Shown here: positions 34,065-44,800 of the stretch, piece by piece
Layout: each line of letters starts with the position of its first letter
Position numbering within the stretch: position 1 is the first letter of the stretch
Assembly (NCBI GenBank): GCA_002344975.1
Contig: DDUV01000032.1
Coordinates: 123,217-181,306 of the forward strand
Reading direction: 5' to 3'
DNA: 58,090 bases
Source of the DNA: Saprospiraceae bacterium UBA2329
GTDB lineage: Bacteria; Bacteroidota; Bacteroidia; Chitinophagales; Saprospiraceae
Made by a program: the position numbers and the translations under genes
Notes under the pieces: model-generated
Seen by the model: only the letters and a program-made list of their open reading frames with translations
The model's database searches: none
What the model was told of the DNA's origin: nothing

Positions 34065-37000
34065 TTATCTCAAAATCATCAGATAACCAGTTTTGGGCAC
34101 GGTGCCGTCGCCGTAGTTGATGATGTAGAAATAAGTGCCGGGCGGCAGGTCTTCGCCGTTAAATGTGCCCTCCCAGTTGTTGCGGTATGGAATGGACGAG
34201 CGGAACACCTCATCGCCCCAGCGATTGAATACCAGCACCTGGCTGCGCGGAAACGCCTGTGTATCAAACAAACAGGGTATAACGAGCTGGTCGTTCACCT
34301 TGTCGCCGTTGGGCGTAATGACGGTGGGCGGATTGCACAAACTGCCCGCACTCACCCGAATGAAGACCGTTGCGATGGCGCACTCGCAGCCCTCGCTGCA
34401 TATTTCATAGTTGAGCTGATCGGCCCCGGTGAAATTGAGATCAGGCGTGTATAGAATAGCCGTATCGCCCACAATGGTCGTTGTGCCAAACTGCGGCGGG
34501 CTGATGATGCGGATCGTTGTACCGGATGGAATAAAATCGTTGGCCCAAACATAGAGTAAAGACTGCTCGCCGAAATTCACCTCTATGGTATCGTTTTCCG
34601 CCACCGGATTGGGCGACCAGGTCACAATGAGCGTGTCCACCGAGGCCGCGCCGCACAAGCCCGCGTCTATGCTCCAGATCAGCATATTTTGCCCTTCCGA
34701 AAGCCCAAACACCGTAGCATCGGGCGCCGTTGCATTGCTGAATCTCAGCGTAGTATCCGGCGACGACCACAAGCCCATACTACCTTGGCCGGGGCTTTGT
34801 GCCCGCAATACTGCAAACTGCTCGTCATTACAGGCTCTGAAGTCATCGCCCGCCCTTGGTTGCACATCGGAAAGAGACACAATAACGCTGTCGCGCAATA
34901 TTCCGCAGGCGCCGCTCACCGTCCAAACAAACAGGTATTGGTTGCCCGAAGTCATCCCCGTCACGGCAGTGTTGGCGGCGCTGCTGTCCTGAATCATCAC
35001 GCCGAACAGGGCCTGAATATCGGGCTGCGACCACCGGCCTGTGTCTATGGCTACCGATGTAGCGTACAACTCAAAGGGCTGCCCGGGGCATATCGTGGTG
35101 TCCACGCCGGCCTGCGCCGTTTCTATCTGGCGAACACTGATGTCCATCTCGTCAAATCCGTAGTTCACACAGGCGCCGTTGGAGAGTGTCCAGCGGAAAG
35201 TGTAAGTCTGCCCCATCAACAGGCCGGTGACCTGCGAACCTGCCTGCGCCGGCGATTCAATGACTTCATTGCCCGTGCCGCCGGCTGTCAAAGTCCACAC
35301 CCCTGAACCTCTGGGCGGCGCCGCAGCATTCAGGAAAATATCCTGATTGGGGCACACCGTAGCGTCTTCACCGGCAAAAGGCGGCTGCGAAGGAATGGTA
35401 TTAAATGTTACAAAAACAGGCTCCGACAAGGCCGACACACAACCGTCTTTTCTGGCGCGCACAAAAAACTGGAAGGTGCCTTCGCCATACGGGGCAAAGT
35501 TGTTGAACTGAAAATCGAGACCCGCCGAAACGCCAATCTGCGTATTATTTTGGTCAAACCAGTCGTAACTGGCGCCAGGCGTAGCAGATGCCGGAGCTAC
35601 GGAAAAAATAACCCGCGCTCCCGGCTCGCTGATACAAACAGGCGCTACGGCCAAAGCTACGGGCCGCATCGGGCGATTGCGCACCAACACAAAAACCGTG
35701 TCGGGATTGGAAATACAGCCGTTTCTGCTCACCGTCACCACATACGCGCCGGAGTGTGCCAGCGAGTCGGCATTGCTGATGGATGGGTTGGAAATGGCCG
35801 AAGTGAAGCCGTTGTTCAGCCCCGTCCATTGATACATGCCGGCAGGAATGAAATTGGAATTGAACTGTATGGTTTGCCCGGCACACACAGGGCTGTTGCT
35901 CGATGCGACGATGACCGGCACCGGACTGACTACCACATTGATAAGCCCCGATGGGGAAGACGGGCAGCCGTCCACCTCCACAAAAACGGAGTAAGGGCCG
36001 CTGTCGGCAAGGGTAGAGGCAGCAATGGTCAGAGAGGGCGTGCTCGTCGGTACGAGACCTGCCGGGGTTTGCCAATAATATGTCACCGAGTTGCCTGTGT
36101 AGGAAGATGTTGTCAAAATCAGTTGTTGGCCCGCACACACTGCGCCCGCGTTGCCCGATGTAATCACCGGCGTCATGGGGGTGGCCGGAGCGTTGGTCAG
36201 GTTGACAAAAGTAGTGGCCGGCAAAGAAGCGCAGCCGAACTCATTTCTTACAATCAACTGGTAAGCGCCGTTGCAGGAGGTCGTAGCGCCGGGTATCATG
36301 CCGCCCGACGGAGCCGCCATTACCTGACAGGGGCCGCTCCACTCGAAGGTGTAATTGCCGGAAGGCGGGCTGAGGGTGGCCATAAACTGCACATCGAACG
36401 GCGATGCAATACAGGCTGTTCCGTCATTGCTCAAACCTGTAATCACCGGTCGGGGAAGCACCTGTACCGCTACCGAAGCCGAGGCGAAACACCCCGCTGC
36501 CGTCGTCACCGTCACGGAGTAAGTGCCGGCCATGTCTAAAGTCATCGGCGATAGGAGCGGCGTGCGCTGGTTGGAACTAAAATTCAGCGGGCCGCTCCAG
36601 GCGTACTGCCCGTTGGCCAATATGGGTGAGGCAAACAATTGCAGCGGCTGCCCTTCACAAACAGACATGGCCGAGGCTTCTACCGATACCTGCGGAATGA
36701 GATTCACCACCACCTCAAGCGGCGCCGACACGTCGGAATCGCAGCCGAATTGTGTAACAAACACTCGCCAGGGACCTGCTACGGCAGAAGTCACGTTTTG
36801 CAACAAAAGCACATTCACCGTAGTCACTATCGGGGTGCCGCCGCCCGGCGGAATCCAGCGATACTGAGACGCAGGCGTGCTGGCCGTCAATAGGATGGTA
36901 CTGCCTTCGCAAGCTGGTCCGCTGCTGCCCAATATCGGTGTAGCGGGCTTCGGCAGCACGGTCACAGTCGTTGTGTCGGGCGCAGAAGTACAGCCATTTT

Positions 37001-40000
37001 GTGTCACGCGCAAGGTATAAATGCCTCCCGTACCCGGCCCGGCTGCCGGCGATACCACCGGCGACTGATTGGCCGACATAAAATTGGGGCCGCGCCATTG
37101 GTAGGTCATGCCCGGTCCGCTGACATTGGTGCCCAGTTGCAGCGGCTGCCCCTGGCATATCGTAATTTGTTCTTCGTTGACTACCGCCACAGGTATGGCA
37201 AACACCGAAACCGTAACGGGCACAGAGGGCGCCGTCACGCATGGCCCCGATTCGAGGGTCAGATAGAAGCGGCGTTGGCCCACTGTCTGCGGCCCCGGCA
37301 GTATCAACTCCGGCGCATTGGTGCTCGCCAGCAGAGTGCCGTTGGGCGGAAGCCCCTCGTACCAGTTGTAAACGGCGCCTTGGCCGGGCACGACGATGCC
37401 GGAGCTGAGTACGATGTTTTCATTGGTACAAATTTCTGTATCGGTTACCAATAAAGGTATCAGGGGCAGGTTTTCAATGGCGACCTCCACCGTACCCGAC
37501 ACCGTGCAGCCCGAAATGCCGCTGATGGTGACCATGTAAGAGCCTGCCCGCGCCGGGTCAATGTTGGGAATGACCGGGTTCTCCAGATTGGACACAAAAC
37601 CCTGCGGCCCGCTCCACTGAAAAGTATAGATGATGCCTCCCTGCGCTGCCGGCGGATTGGCAAACAAAAACAGCGTGTCGCCGCCGCAAATGCCCGAGTT
37701 GGCCGTTGGCTGCGGCGCTTCCATTTCTATCCGAATCAGCGTAGAACAGGTGTCGGTGTTGCCGGCCATGTCGGTAGCGGTCAGGGTGATGGGGAAAGAC
37801 ATGCCCGCCTGATTGCAACTGAATATATTGGGCGACAGGCTCAGCGAGGCAATGCCGCAGTTGTCGGTGCTGCCGTTGTCTATCAGTGCGGGGTCTATGG
37901 ACTGGTTGCTCACGCCAGATGGATTGACATACACGATGCTGGGGCGGCAGGCGGCCACGGGCCGTTGGGTATCCTGTACGATGATGCGATAAGAACAGGT
38001 GTCGCTGTTGCCTGCGCGGTCGGTGGTGGTGTAAAAAATCTCGGTGGTTCCTACGACAAATTCATGCGTAACCGGAGCAGAGGCAGACAGCGGAGTGGGG
38101 GGCAAAATGGTAGCTCCCGTACTGAAATATGCTACTTCCAAGGCGGCGTATTCCAATTGCGCAAAGACATAGCTCGCACCATCGGTATCGCCGTCAAAAG
38201 TTACTTCTGACGGGTTGCAGGGATTGATGCCGTCACCGGGCAAACCGGGCGGCACGAGTATAGGGTTGGGGACAATGCGAATGTGGAGTTGCCCGTCGGA
38301 GGCCCAGTTGTTAAACAAAGCTTGTGGTATCGTGAACGCAACCTGCCCGGCAGTATCGCAGTTGGCAAAGCCTTGCGTCGTTGTGCCCAGCAGCGTGTTG
38401 TCCTCTCCAAAAACCCGAACGAAAGCGCCATTGGTATTAAAATCGCCCTGTGCGATGATGCTCAACACCGCGTCTTCTGTGGCATTGGCGGCCACGCCGG
38501 TAAAGGTGTAGATTTTGGGTTGCGCCACCCGGTCATTCAGGTTGGGATCGTATTCAAACGTGAGCAGCGCGTTGGTGTTTATGGTTGGTTGTATTTGAGA
38601 AAAAGGCGCTCCAACACTACAATTATCACTTACCGAAACCGGCAAAGGCAGCGTTACGACGGCGCTGCACGAGTCCAGGCCGGCAGATACTGTGATGTCG
38701 GCAGGGCAAGTCAATACAGGCGCTTCGAGGTCTTCCACCACAATAAAGTGGGAACAACTGTCCTGATTGCCTGCGCAGTCGGTGGCGTAGTAAGTGATGA
38801 GGTATGCGCCCGGATCGAAAATGGCCGCAATGGGCGACGGCGGGTTGACCACAGCGCGCGGGCCGTTGTCTATGCTGTATTCGTAGCGCAGGCCGTTCAG
38901 GTCGCGGGCACTGTAACTGAGCGTAGCGCGTGCCGAGCCGGGATTGATACAAACGGCATTCACCGCAAAAGCGCCCGACATACCGGAAGGAATGTTCGGC
39001 TCCAGCCGGATGCGCACCACGCCATCTGCCGCCCAGGCATCCAATTGCTGAGGCGTAATGAGGATGTCCACATTGGAATCGCCGCACTGAGCTGGTGTGT
39101 AAGCAGTCGAATCGAGCAGGTTGCCGTTTTCGTCATAAATGAAGAAAAATTCGGTAGCGCCTTCAGCATCCGCCGAAAACAGGCTGACGCTCAGCGTGGC
39201 CGGGCCGGCGGTATTGAGCGGCTGCGGCAGCCCGATGGGAATGTTGAGGTCTATGGCGTTCACAGGCGTGCTGCCCAACTGATCGGGCGCCGCATTGCTG
39301 GTGATGGGTTGCTGGTCGGAGGCAGTTTCAGACAAAATACCGAACCCGCAATCTTCCCCGATGACGGGCGGAATGAGTTCTACCAAAGCGCTGCACTGGC
39401 CGGGGTCGGTAGGGAAGAGCATGTCGGAGGGGCATTGCACAAAAAACGGCGGCAGATTGTCTATTACCCGGAATACGGCAGTGGTGGAGTCCCGGTTGCC
39501 GCATTCGTCTGTCACTACAAAAATCACGGTCTGACTGAGCACTACGCTGTCGGCGGCAGGGCAACTGACGGCAGGCAAAGCAGCCGGATCGTTGGTGCCG
39601 GCGTTGAAAGCCGACCAGACCAAATCACCGGAGAAGGTGCAGTTGTCGGAAGCCGTAGCGCCTCCTCGGTTTTGAATCCATTGCGTAAAAGCAGCCTGAT
39701 AGTCGGAGTTGGAGGCACAAAACACTTCTAAGTTTTGGGCCTCATCCTGTACCACCGGCGCTATGCTGTCGCTCACAAAGATGAGTTGAATTTGAGAAGC
39801 CTCATTGCCGCAGCTATCCCGCACCGTCCAGGTACGGCGAATGGTGTAGCTGTTGATGCAGGCGCCCGGCAGCAGCACATCGCTGGGCGGCAGGATGGTT
39901 CCTCCAGTCTGGCAGTTGTCGGTGATGCCGGTAGGAAATCCGGTCACTGTGGGGTTGTCGTTCTGGTCGCAGCGGATAGAGATGTCGGCCGGCACAGTAA

Positions 40001-41150
40001 AGCTGGGCGGCACGGTATCTTTGACGGTGATGACCTGAATTTTGACGGTAGAATTGTTGCACACATCCTGTACGCGCCACAGGCGTTGGAGGGTGTAGTT
40101 GCCGGGGCAGTTGCCGGGCGAGATTTGATTTTGATAAGAAGAGGTGGCGAAGGCAGCCGAGCAATTGTCTGTGATATTGGAGAGATTGCCGGTCAGCCCC
40201 AGATCATTGGAGTCATCGGTGCAAAGAATAGTAATATTGGCAGGCCGGGTAAAATCGGGCGCCGCATCGTCCAGCACTCTGATGATTTGAGAAGCGGAAG
40301 ACCTGTTGCCGCAAGCGTCGGTAGCCACCCAGGAACGCACCACCTGATACTGGTAGTGGCCGCAATCGGCAGGGTTTACTGCGCGGTTGTTCACCTCCGT
40401 AAAGACGATATCCACGTCGCCGCTACAGTTGTCGGTGGCCGTGACCACAGGCAGGGGCGGCAGCGGCTGATCGCAACGTATGGTATCGGTGAGCGGAATT
40501 CCCACGAGTACCGGCTTGATGGTATCGGTGGCAGTGAGCGTTACCGGCCAGTTGAGGGTGTTGTTGCAGGCGTCGGTAGCGGTAAACTGAATGGTGAGCG
40601 TACCACAACCGGGCGGGCGCGTGGGCGGCGCGTTATTGCTGAAATTCAAGCCCATACCGATGGCGCTGCAATTGTCGGTGGTATTGGACAAAAACGCCAA
40701 TTGCACGCCGGCCAGCCATGCCGAGTAGTTGATGGCCTCGCAGGGCAATATGTCATTGACGGGTACGGCGGTGGTGACCGGCGGCGCCGTATCGGGCAGC
40801 ACGATGATGACCTGCGTGAGGGTGGTCACGTTGCCGTCTAAGTCCGTAGCTGTCCAGACGCGCTCAAAAGAGCCTCCGGTGCAGCCATTGATGCTGCTCG
40901 GCAGCGGGTTGTCCACCGGCGCAATGAGCTGCGGAAACGCGGGGTCGTTGTCATCGGTAGCTTCCAGTTTTTCGCCATTAGGCACGTCCTTGAGACAGGC
41001 AAAGGTGAGCGTGTCGGGCACATTGGCGGCATTGGTAAAAACGGGCGGATCGCTGAGTGGCCGAGAGCCTGCCGGCGCGCCGTAGAGTGACGAAGTGAGG
41101 AACAATGCCGCGAGTGCCGCGAGGATGACAGCAGTAGATTTGATTTTCAT
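34065..41150 (-). CDS. Giant surface adhesin with T9SS type B (CHU_C/gliding-motility-like) sorting domain
   Basis: 2361 residues from MKIKSTAVILAALAALFL (signal peptide, cleaved near SLYGAPAG). The first ~1150 residues hold HYR-type and related immunoglobulin-like repeats (SIRCDQNDNP, TCPADITVSAGLDSC, DTQRPVAACRPSI). The next ~1000 contain Ig/PKD-like repeats (YTFQWSGPQGFVSNLENPVI, CEGQPLQLFASPI, TYQWRGPNF). The last ~90 residues are the type B sorting domain: NPPTVITPNGDKVNDQLVIP, VLVFNRWGDEVFRS, NNWEGTFNG, LPPGTYFYIINYGDG, TGYLMILR. It should be exported by Sec and T9SS and displayed on the surface, possibly for gliding, attachment or biofilm formation as with SprB. It is the first gene of an operon with sprF-like and ompA-like genes. 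The upstream in-frame ATG at 41210 lies before the signal peptide and is rejected. Confidence 0.92.
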   Translation of the reverse strand: MKIKSTAVILAALAALFLTSSLYGAPAGSRPLSDPPVFTNAANVPDTLTFACLKDVPNGEKLEATDDNDPAFPQLIAPVDNPLPSSINGCTGGSFERVWTATDLDGNVTTLTQVIIVLPDTAPPVTTAVPVNDILPCEAINYSAWLAGVQLAFLSNTTDNCSAIGMGLNFSNNAPPTRPPGCGTLTIQFTATDACNNTLNWPVTLTATDTIKPVLVGIPLTDTIRCDQPLPPLPVVTATDNCSGDVDIVFTEVNNRAVNPADCGHYQYQVVRSWVATDACGNRSSASQIIRVLDDAAPDFTRPANITILCTDDSNDLGLTGNLSNITDNCSAAFATSSYQNQISPGNCPGNYTLQRLWRVQDVCNNSTVKIQVITVKDTVPPSFTVPADISIRCDQNDNPTVTGFPTGITDNCQTGGTILPPSDVLLPGACINSYTIRRTWTVRDSCGNEASQIQLIFVSDSIAPVVQDEAQNLEVFCASNSDYQAAFTQWIQNRGGATASDNCTFSGDLVWSAFNAGTNDPAALPAVSCPAADSVVLSQTVIFVVTDECGNRDSTTAVFRVIDNLPPFFVQCPSDMLFPTDPGQCSALVELIPPVIGEDCGFGILSETASDQQPITSNAAPDQLGSTPVNAIDLNIPIGLPQPLNTAGPATLSVSLFSADAEGATEFFFIYDENGNLLDSTAYTPAQCGDSNVDILITPQQLDAWAADGVVRIRLEPNIPSGMSGAFAVNAVCINPGSARATLSYSARDLNGLRYEYSIDNGPRAVVNPPSPIAAIFDPGAYLITYYATDCAGNQDSCSHFIVVEDLEAPVLTCPADITVSAGLDSCSAVVTLPLPVSVSDNCSVGAPFSQIQPTINTNALLTFEYDPNLNDRVAQPKIYTFTGVAANATEDAVLSIIAQGDFNTNGAFVRVFGEDNTLLGTTTQGFANCDTAGQVAFTIPQALFNNWASDGQLHIRIVPNPILVPPGLPGDGINPCNPSEVTFDGDTDGASYVFAQLEYAALEVAYFSTGATILPPTPLSASAPVTHEFVVGTTEIFYTTTDRAGNSDTCSYRIIVQDTQRPVAACRPSIVYVNPSGVSNQSIDPALIDNGSTDNCGIASLSLSPNIFSCNQAGMSFPITLTATDMAGNTDTCSTLIRIEMEAPQPTANSGICGGDTLFLFANPPAAQGGIIYTFQWSGPQGFVSNLENPVIPNIDPARAGSYMVTISGISGCTVSGTVEVAIENLPLIPLLVTDTEICTNENIVLSSGIVVPGQGAVYNWYEGLPPNGTLLASTNAPELILPGPQTVGQRRFYLTLESGPCVTAPSVPVTVSVFAIPVAVVNEEQITICQGQPLQLGTNVSGPGMTYQWRGPNFMSANQSPVVSPAAGPGTGGIYTLRVTQNGCTSAPDTTTVTVLPKPATPILGSSGPACEGSTILLTASTPASQYRWIPPGGGTPIVTTVNVLLLQNVTSAVAGPWRVFVTQFGCDSDVSAPLEVVVNLIPQVSVEASAMSVCEGQPLQLFASPILANGQYAWSGPLNFSSNQRTPLLSPMTLDMAGTYSVTVTTAAGCFASASVAVQVLPRPVITGLSNDGTACIASPFDVQFMATLSPPSGNYTFEWSGPCQVMAAPSGGMIPGATTSCNGAYQLIVRNEFGCASLPATTFVNLTNAPATPMTPVITSGNAGAVCAGQQLILTTSSYTGNSVTYYWQTPAGLVPTSTPSLTIAASTLADSGPYSVFVEVDGCPSSPSGLINVVVSPVPVIVASSNSPVCAGQTIQFNSNFIPAGMYQWTGLNNGFTSAISNPSISNADSLAHSGAYVVTVSRNGCISNPDTVFVLVRNRPMRPVALAVAPVCISEPGARVIFSVAPASATPGASYDWFDQNNTQIGVSAGLDFQFNNFAPYGEGTFQFFVRARKDGCVSALSEPVFVTFNTIPSQPPFAGEDATVCPNQDIFLNAAAPPRGSGVWTLTAGGTGNEVIESPAQAGSQVTGLLMGQTYTFRWTLSNGACVNYGFDEMDISVRQIETAQAGVDTTICPGQPFELYATSVAIDTGRWSQPDIQALFGVMIQDSSAANTAVTGMTSGNQYLFVWTVSGACGILRDSVIVSLSDVQPRAGDDFRACNDEQFAVLRAQSPGQGSMGLWSSPDTTLRFSNATAPDATVFGLSEGQNMLIWSIDAGLCGAASVDTLIVTWSPNPVAENDTIEVNFGEQSLLYVWANDFIPSGTTIRIISPPQFGTTTIVGDTAILYTPDLNFTGADQLNYEICSEGCECAIATVFIRVSAGSLCNPPTVITPNGDKVNDQLVIPCLFDTQAFPRSQVLVFNRWGDEVFRSSIPYRNNWEGTFNGEDLPPGTYFYIINYGDGTVPKTGYLMILR

Positions 41151-41352
41151 GTGGCTGTTTTTTGACTCATAGTAATGTTTATGGGATAGCATCTTAAAAC
41201 GAAGTTCCAAAAAGCATCAATTGCCCAACATTGCGCATACGGAGAAACCGCGCGCCGGAGGCGAAAGCAAGAAAACGAATGGTGAGATACAGACTGACTG
41301 CCTGTCAGGCGTTGACACGTTCATGGAATATCGGTTCTTGAGCAAAATCGGC

Positions 41353-41383
41353 GCAAGATAACCCAATCGGCTCATAAAATCAA
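41353..41383 (-). promoter_or_regulatory. Possible promoter of the adhesin-sprF-ompA operon
   Basis: On the minus strand a TTG (41383-41381) is followed after 20 bp by TATCTTGC (41360-41353), a one-base-imperfect TAnnTTTG. It would give a leader of about 200 nt before the ATG at 41150. The gap 41151-41402 shows no other feature. Confidence 0.3.
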
Positions 41384-41402
41384 GCACAAGGCAGGATAAA
41401 AC

Positions 41403-41606
41403 TCATTCGGCGGCATCTTCTACAGCAGCTTCGTCTTTCTCTTTTTTATCCCGGAACTTCTTGTCGTCCACATTTTCATTCAGATAGGCGTTTACCCGGT
41501 CAATTGCCATCGTGGTTTCCACCTGCCCGAACTCGTTGATTCTGATGGAAAATCCCTGCAAATTCTGCGCGGATTCGTCCTGCTGTTGTTGGTTTTTCTT
41601 TGCCAT
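41403..41606 (-). CDS. Small acidic hypothetical protein
   Basis: 67 residues from MAKKNQQQQDESAQN, rich in Gln, Asp, Glu and Lys, with a short conserved-looking core (FSIRINEFGQVETTMAIDRV, then NAYLNENVDDKKFRDKKEKD) and an acidic tail. It has no signal peptide or membrane segment. The longer frame up to 41834 translates repeat and hairpin DNA and is not credible. The function is unknown. Confidence 0.6.
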   Translation of the reverse strand: MAKKNQQQQDESAQNLQGFSIRINEFGQVETTMAIDRVNAYLNENVDDKKFRDKKEKDEAAVEDAAE

Positions 41607-41779
41607 GGTTTTTGTCGTTTTACGTTCAAGGTTCCGGGTTGGACCCGCACACCGCCCAATCGCGTTCCTGCCCGGCCGTCTTTTGATGGCGAACGCCATC
41701 CTGTCCAAGCGATGTGTTTTTTTTCGCAAATATACAAAAGCCAGGCGTTTTATCGGGGCGCGTGTTTTTTTCAGCCGCC

Positions 41780-41815
41780 AAGCGAGGAGGTAGCTTCGAA
41801 GTGACCTCCTCGCTT
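41780..41815. repeat. Hairpin repeat AAGCGAGGAGGT...CCTCCTCGCTT
   Basis: AAGCGAGGAGGTAGCTTC and its imperfect complement form a stem of about 16 bp just beyond the stop of the GH2-GH53 gene. Related hairpins (AAGTGAGG.AGTAACTTCAAG...) open both 310-bp duplicated blocks at 45333 and 46165. There is no T-run on the coding side, so it is a repeat hairpin more than a clear terminator. Confidence 0.6.
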
Positions 41816-41837
41816 CACCGGAACAAATTGGCACGCC

Positions 41838-44800
41838 TCACTTCTCAAGATATTGCTTTTTAAAAAGGTCGTACATTTCCAGAAAACCATTCGAATTTCC
41901 TTTCCAGTCGAACAGAGCTTCCCAGGTGCTCAGCGGCTCCCAGATGCAGGTACCTTTCCCCTTGCCGCCCGGCAACTCGAAAGCGATTTTATGTACCTCC
42001 TCCTTTTTTGCCGAATACTCTACCACGATTACGTCCTTGCCGTAACGACGGACGAGGTCGTGCAGGTTGTTCCGCAGGTCGTCGAGCGTGCCGTGCCATT
42101 TCGGGTAGTACGACTCGCCGATCACGTCGAAATGCACGCCACGTTTCACCATGTTGTCTATAAAAAAGACCGACTCGTCATTTTGCCCGCCAAGCGCCAC
42201 ATGCAGCATCATCACCACCCTTGGGTCCACGGCTTTCACGGCGGCAGTGCCGGCATTGATGAGTTGCGCCAGACTGTCGAGGTGACTCACGCTGCCTTCC
42301 GGCCAGACGATGCCGTGGTTGATTTCGTTGCCAAGCTGCACCATGTCGGGCGCGGTGCCTTGTTTTTTCAGGGCATCCATTACCTCGTAGGTGTAGTCGT
42401 AGAGCGATTTTTTCAGTGCTTCGAAGGGCAGTCCTTCCCAGGCTTTGGGTTTGTATTGCTTGCCGGGATCTGCCCAGTAGTCGGAGTAGTGGAAGTCGAG
42501 GAGGAGTTTCATGCCGGCAGCTTTCACCCGTTTGGCCATGAGCAGCGTGTTTTTCAGGTCGCAAAAACCCTTGCCGGGCGAGTAGCCGTTTTCGAGGGCA
42601 GGATTGTGGAAAATGCGCAGCCGGACGTAGTTGAAGCCGTGGTCTTCCAAAATCTGGATGGCATCTTTTTCCACGCCCTTGTCTTTGAAACGGATACCCC
42701 GTGCCTCCAATTCGGGGAGAAAGGAGATGTCGGCGCCGATCATTTTGTCCACCGGGCGGGGCTTGGCGGCTTCGCCGGTGAGCCGGTATTTTTCATCGAA
42801 ATGAACCGAGCCGAGGCTGCCCGGCCCAACGGTGATGATTTCGGTGGAGCCTTTCCAGAGGTTGGGCGCTGTGGCTTCGAATTTGATCATGCCCGGCGTC
42901 GTGCCTGCTTGCACGATGACCTGGCATTTACCGTTGAAAAGACTGCGCTGCCAGCGTCCGTCGGCGCACTTATCCGGTTCGTGGCAGGAGGGGTCGCCAT
43001 TGCCCACACCGATGATTTTGCCGTCGCCTTCGATGTGAAACTGGATGAGGTTGTCGGCATTGGGCACTTCCCGGCCTTCCCGGTCGAACACGGTCACATT
43101 GATGACCGTTGCGTCCTGTCCGTCGGCCACCATCGTGGTTTTGTAGGGTGTCAGCACGACGTCGAATGGGGTGCCGGTGGTTTCGACCTTAGCGGTGAGT
43201 TTTTTGCCTTTTTTAAAAGCCACTGCTTCTAATTTGCCGGGTTCGTATTTCACCTTCCACTTGAGGTGGCTGTTGCGGGGCATGTCCTTTTTGCCGAGGC
43301 TTTTCCCGTTTAAAAAAAGCTCTACATCGTCGGCATTGGTGTTGACCCAGACATCAAGGGAGTCGCTCCGGCGATCCATCCAGTTCCAGTGGGGAGAGAT
43401 GTGCAGTACGTCGTTGTCCGTCCACCAGGATTGGTAGTAGTAGTAGATGTTTTTCGGGAACCCGCACATATCCATGATGCCGAAGTGCGAATTGATGTTC
43501 GGCCAGGCGAAGGGCGTCGGTTCGCCCCGGTAGTCGAGGCCGGTCCATATGAAGCCGCCGAGCCAGAAGTCGTTGTCTGCGGCCAGTGTCCACCAATCTT
43601 CGGCGGTACTGGCCCACCAGGGGGCGCTGATGTCCTGATCGGGCACATAGCCACGGATGCTGTCCCGCTCGTACTGTCCACGTGTGGTCACGGTACTGCC
43701 CATTTCCGTACCGATGATGGGTTGGTGGGGGTGGTCGCGGTGGTAGTCGGCGACGGCGAAGTGGCGGTAGTTAAAGCTGCGCACGGGGATGATTTCGTTG
43801 ATGCCCTCGAAGACATTGGGCAGGTCGGCGGCATAGGTACTTGTGCGGGTCGGGTCGAGTTGCTGCTGTTTTTTCAACAGCGTTTCAGCAATGCGCTTGC
43901 CGGTCGGGGAGGTATGAATCCAGCCTTCCTCGTTGCCGATGCTCCACATAAAGACACAGGTGCGGCTGCGGTCACGGCGAAGCAGGCGCTCGAATTGGCC
44001 GAGGTATTCGGGGCTGCTGTTGAGCAGGCGGGTTTCATCCATGACCAACATGCCGAGGCTGTCGCAGGCGTCGAGCAGTTCGGGGGTGGGTGGGTTGTGG
44101 CTGGTGCGGTAGGCATTGACGCCCATATTTTTCAGCAAACGAATGCGGTAGTATTGCAGGTAGTCCGGCAGGGCGCTGCCCACACCCGCATGGTCCTGGT
44201 GGCAATTTACGCCGTATAATTTCACGTGTTTTCCGTTGAGAAAAACGCCATTGGTTTTCACTTCTATTTTGCGAACCCCGAAACGCAGTATTTGCCGGTC
44301 TGTCACTTGGCCGTTCGACTTTATATTTACATGAATCCGGTATAAATAGGGGTTGTCCAAATCCCACAATACCGGATTGTTTACCGTTAGTTTTTGCAAT
44401 ATTGATTGATTTTCCAAAATATTGACAGACAGGTTTTTAGTCTCAGTTTTTGCAACGATTTTCCCCTGATTGTCTGTCAGATAGGTTTCAATGGAAATAT
44501 CCGATTTTCTGTTGCCTTTATTTTCCAATGTTGTTTCTACGGAAATAACAGCCTTCCCGTCTTTTATTTCAGAATATGCAAATATGCCATCGTTCACAAT
44601 ATGCGTTTGGTCAAAAACATTGAGCCAGACATGGCGATAAATGCCTGCTCCTTCATAAAACCAACCCTCGTATTGCGTTGCATCTACCCGCACAACGAGT
44701 ACGTTTTCCTCGCCGTACCTGATAAAATCCGTTATATCCCAGGCCACGCCCATGTAGCCGCTGGGGTTGTTGCCGAGGTACATGCCGTTCAGCCAGAAAT

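Noticed and set aside
38283..39731. 482-residue frame antisense to the adhesin
   Set aside because: No domain and mirrors HYR repeats on the coding strand.
41606..41834. N-terminal extension of the 67-residue acidic protein
   Set aside because: It reads through a hairpin repeat and the GTTCAAGGTTCCGGGTT repeat, giving Arg-rich sequence without conservation.
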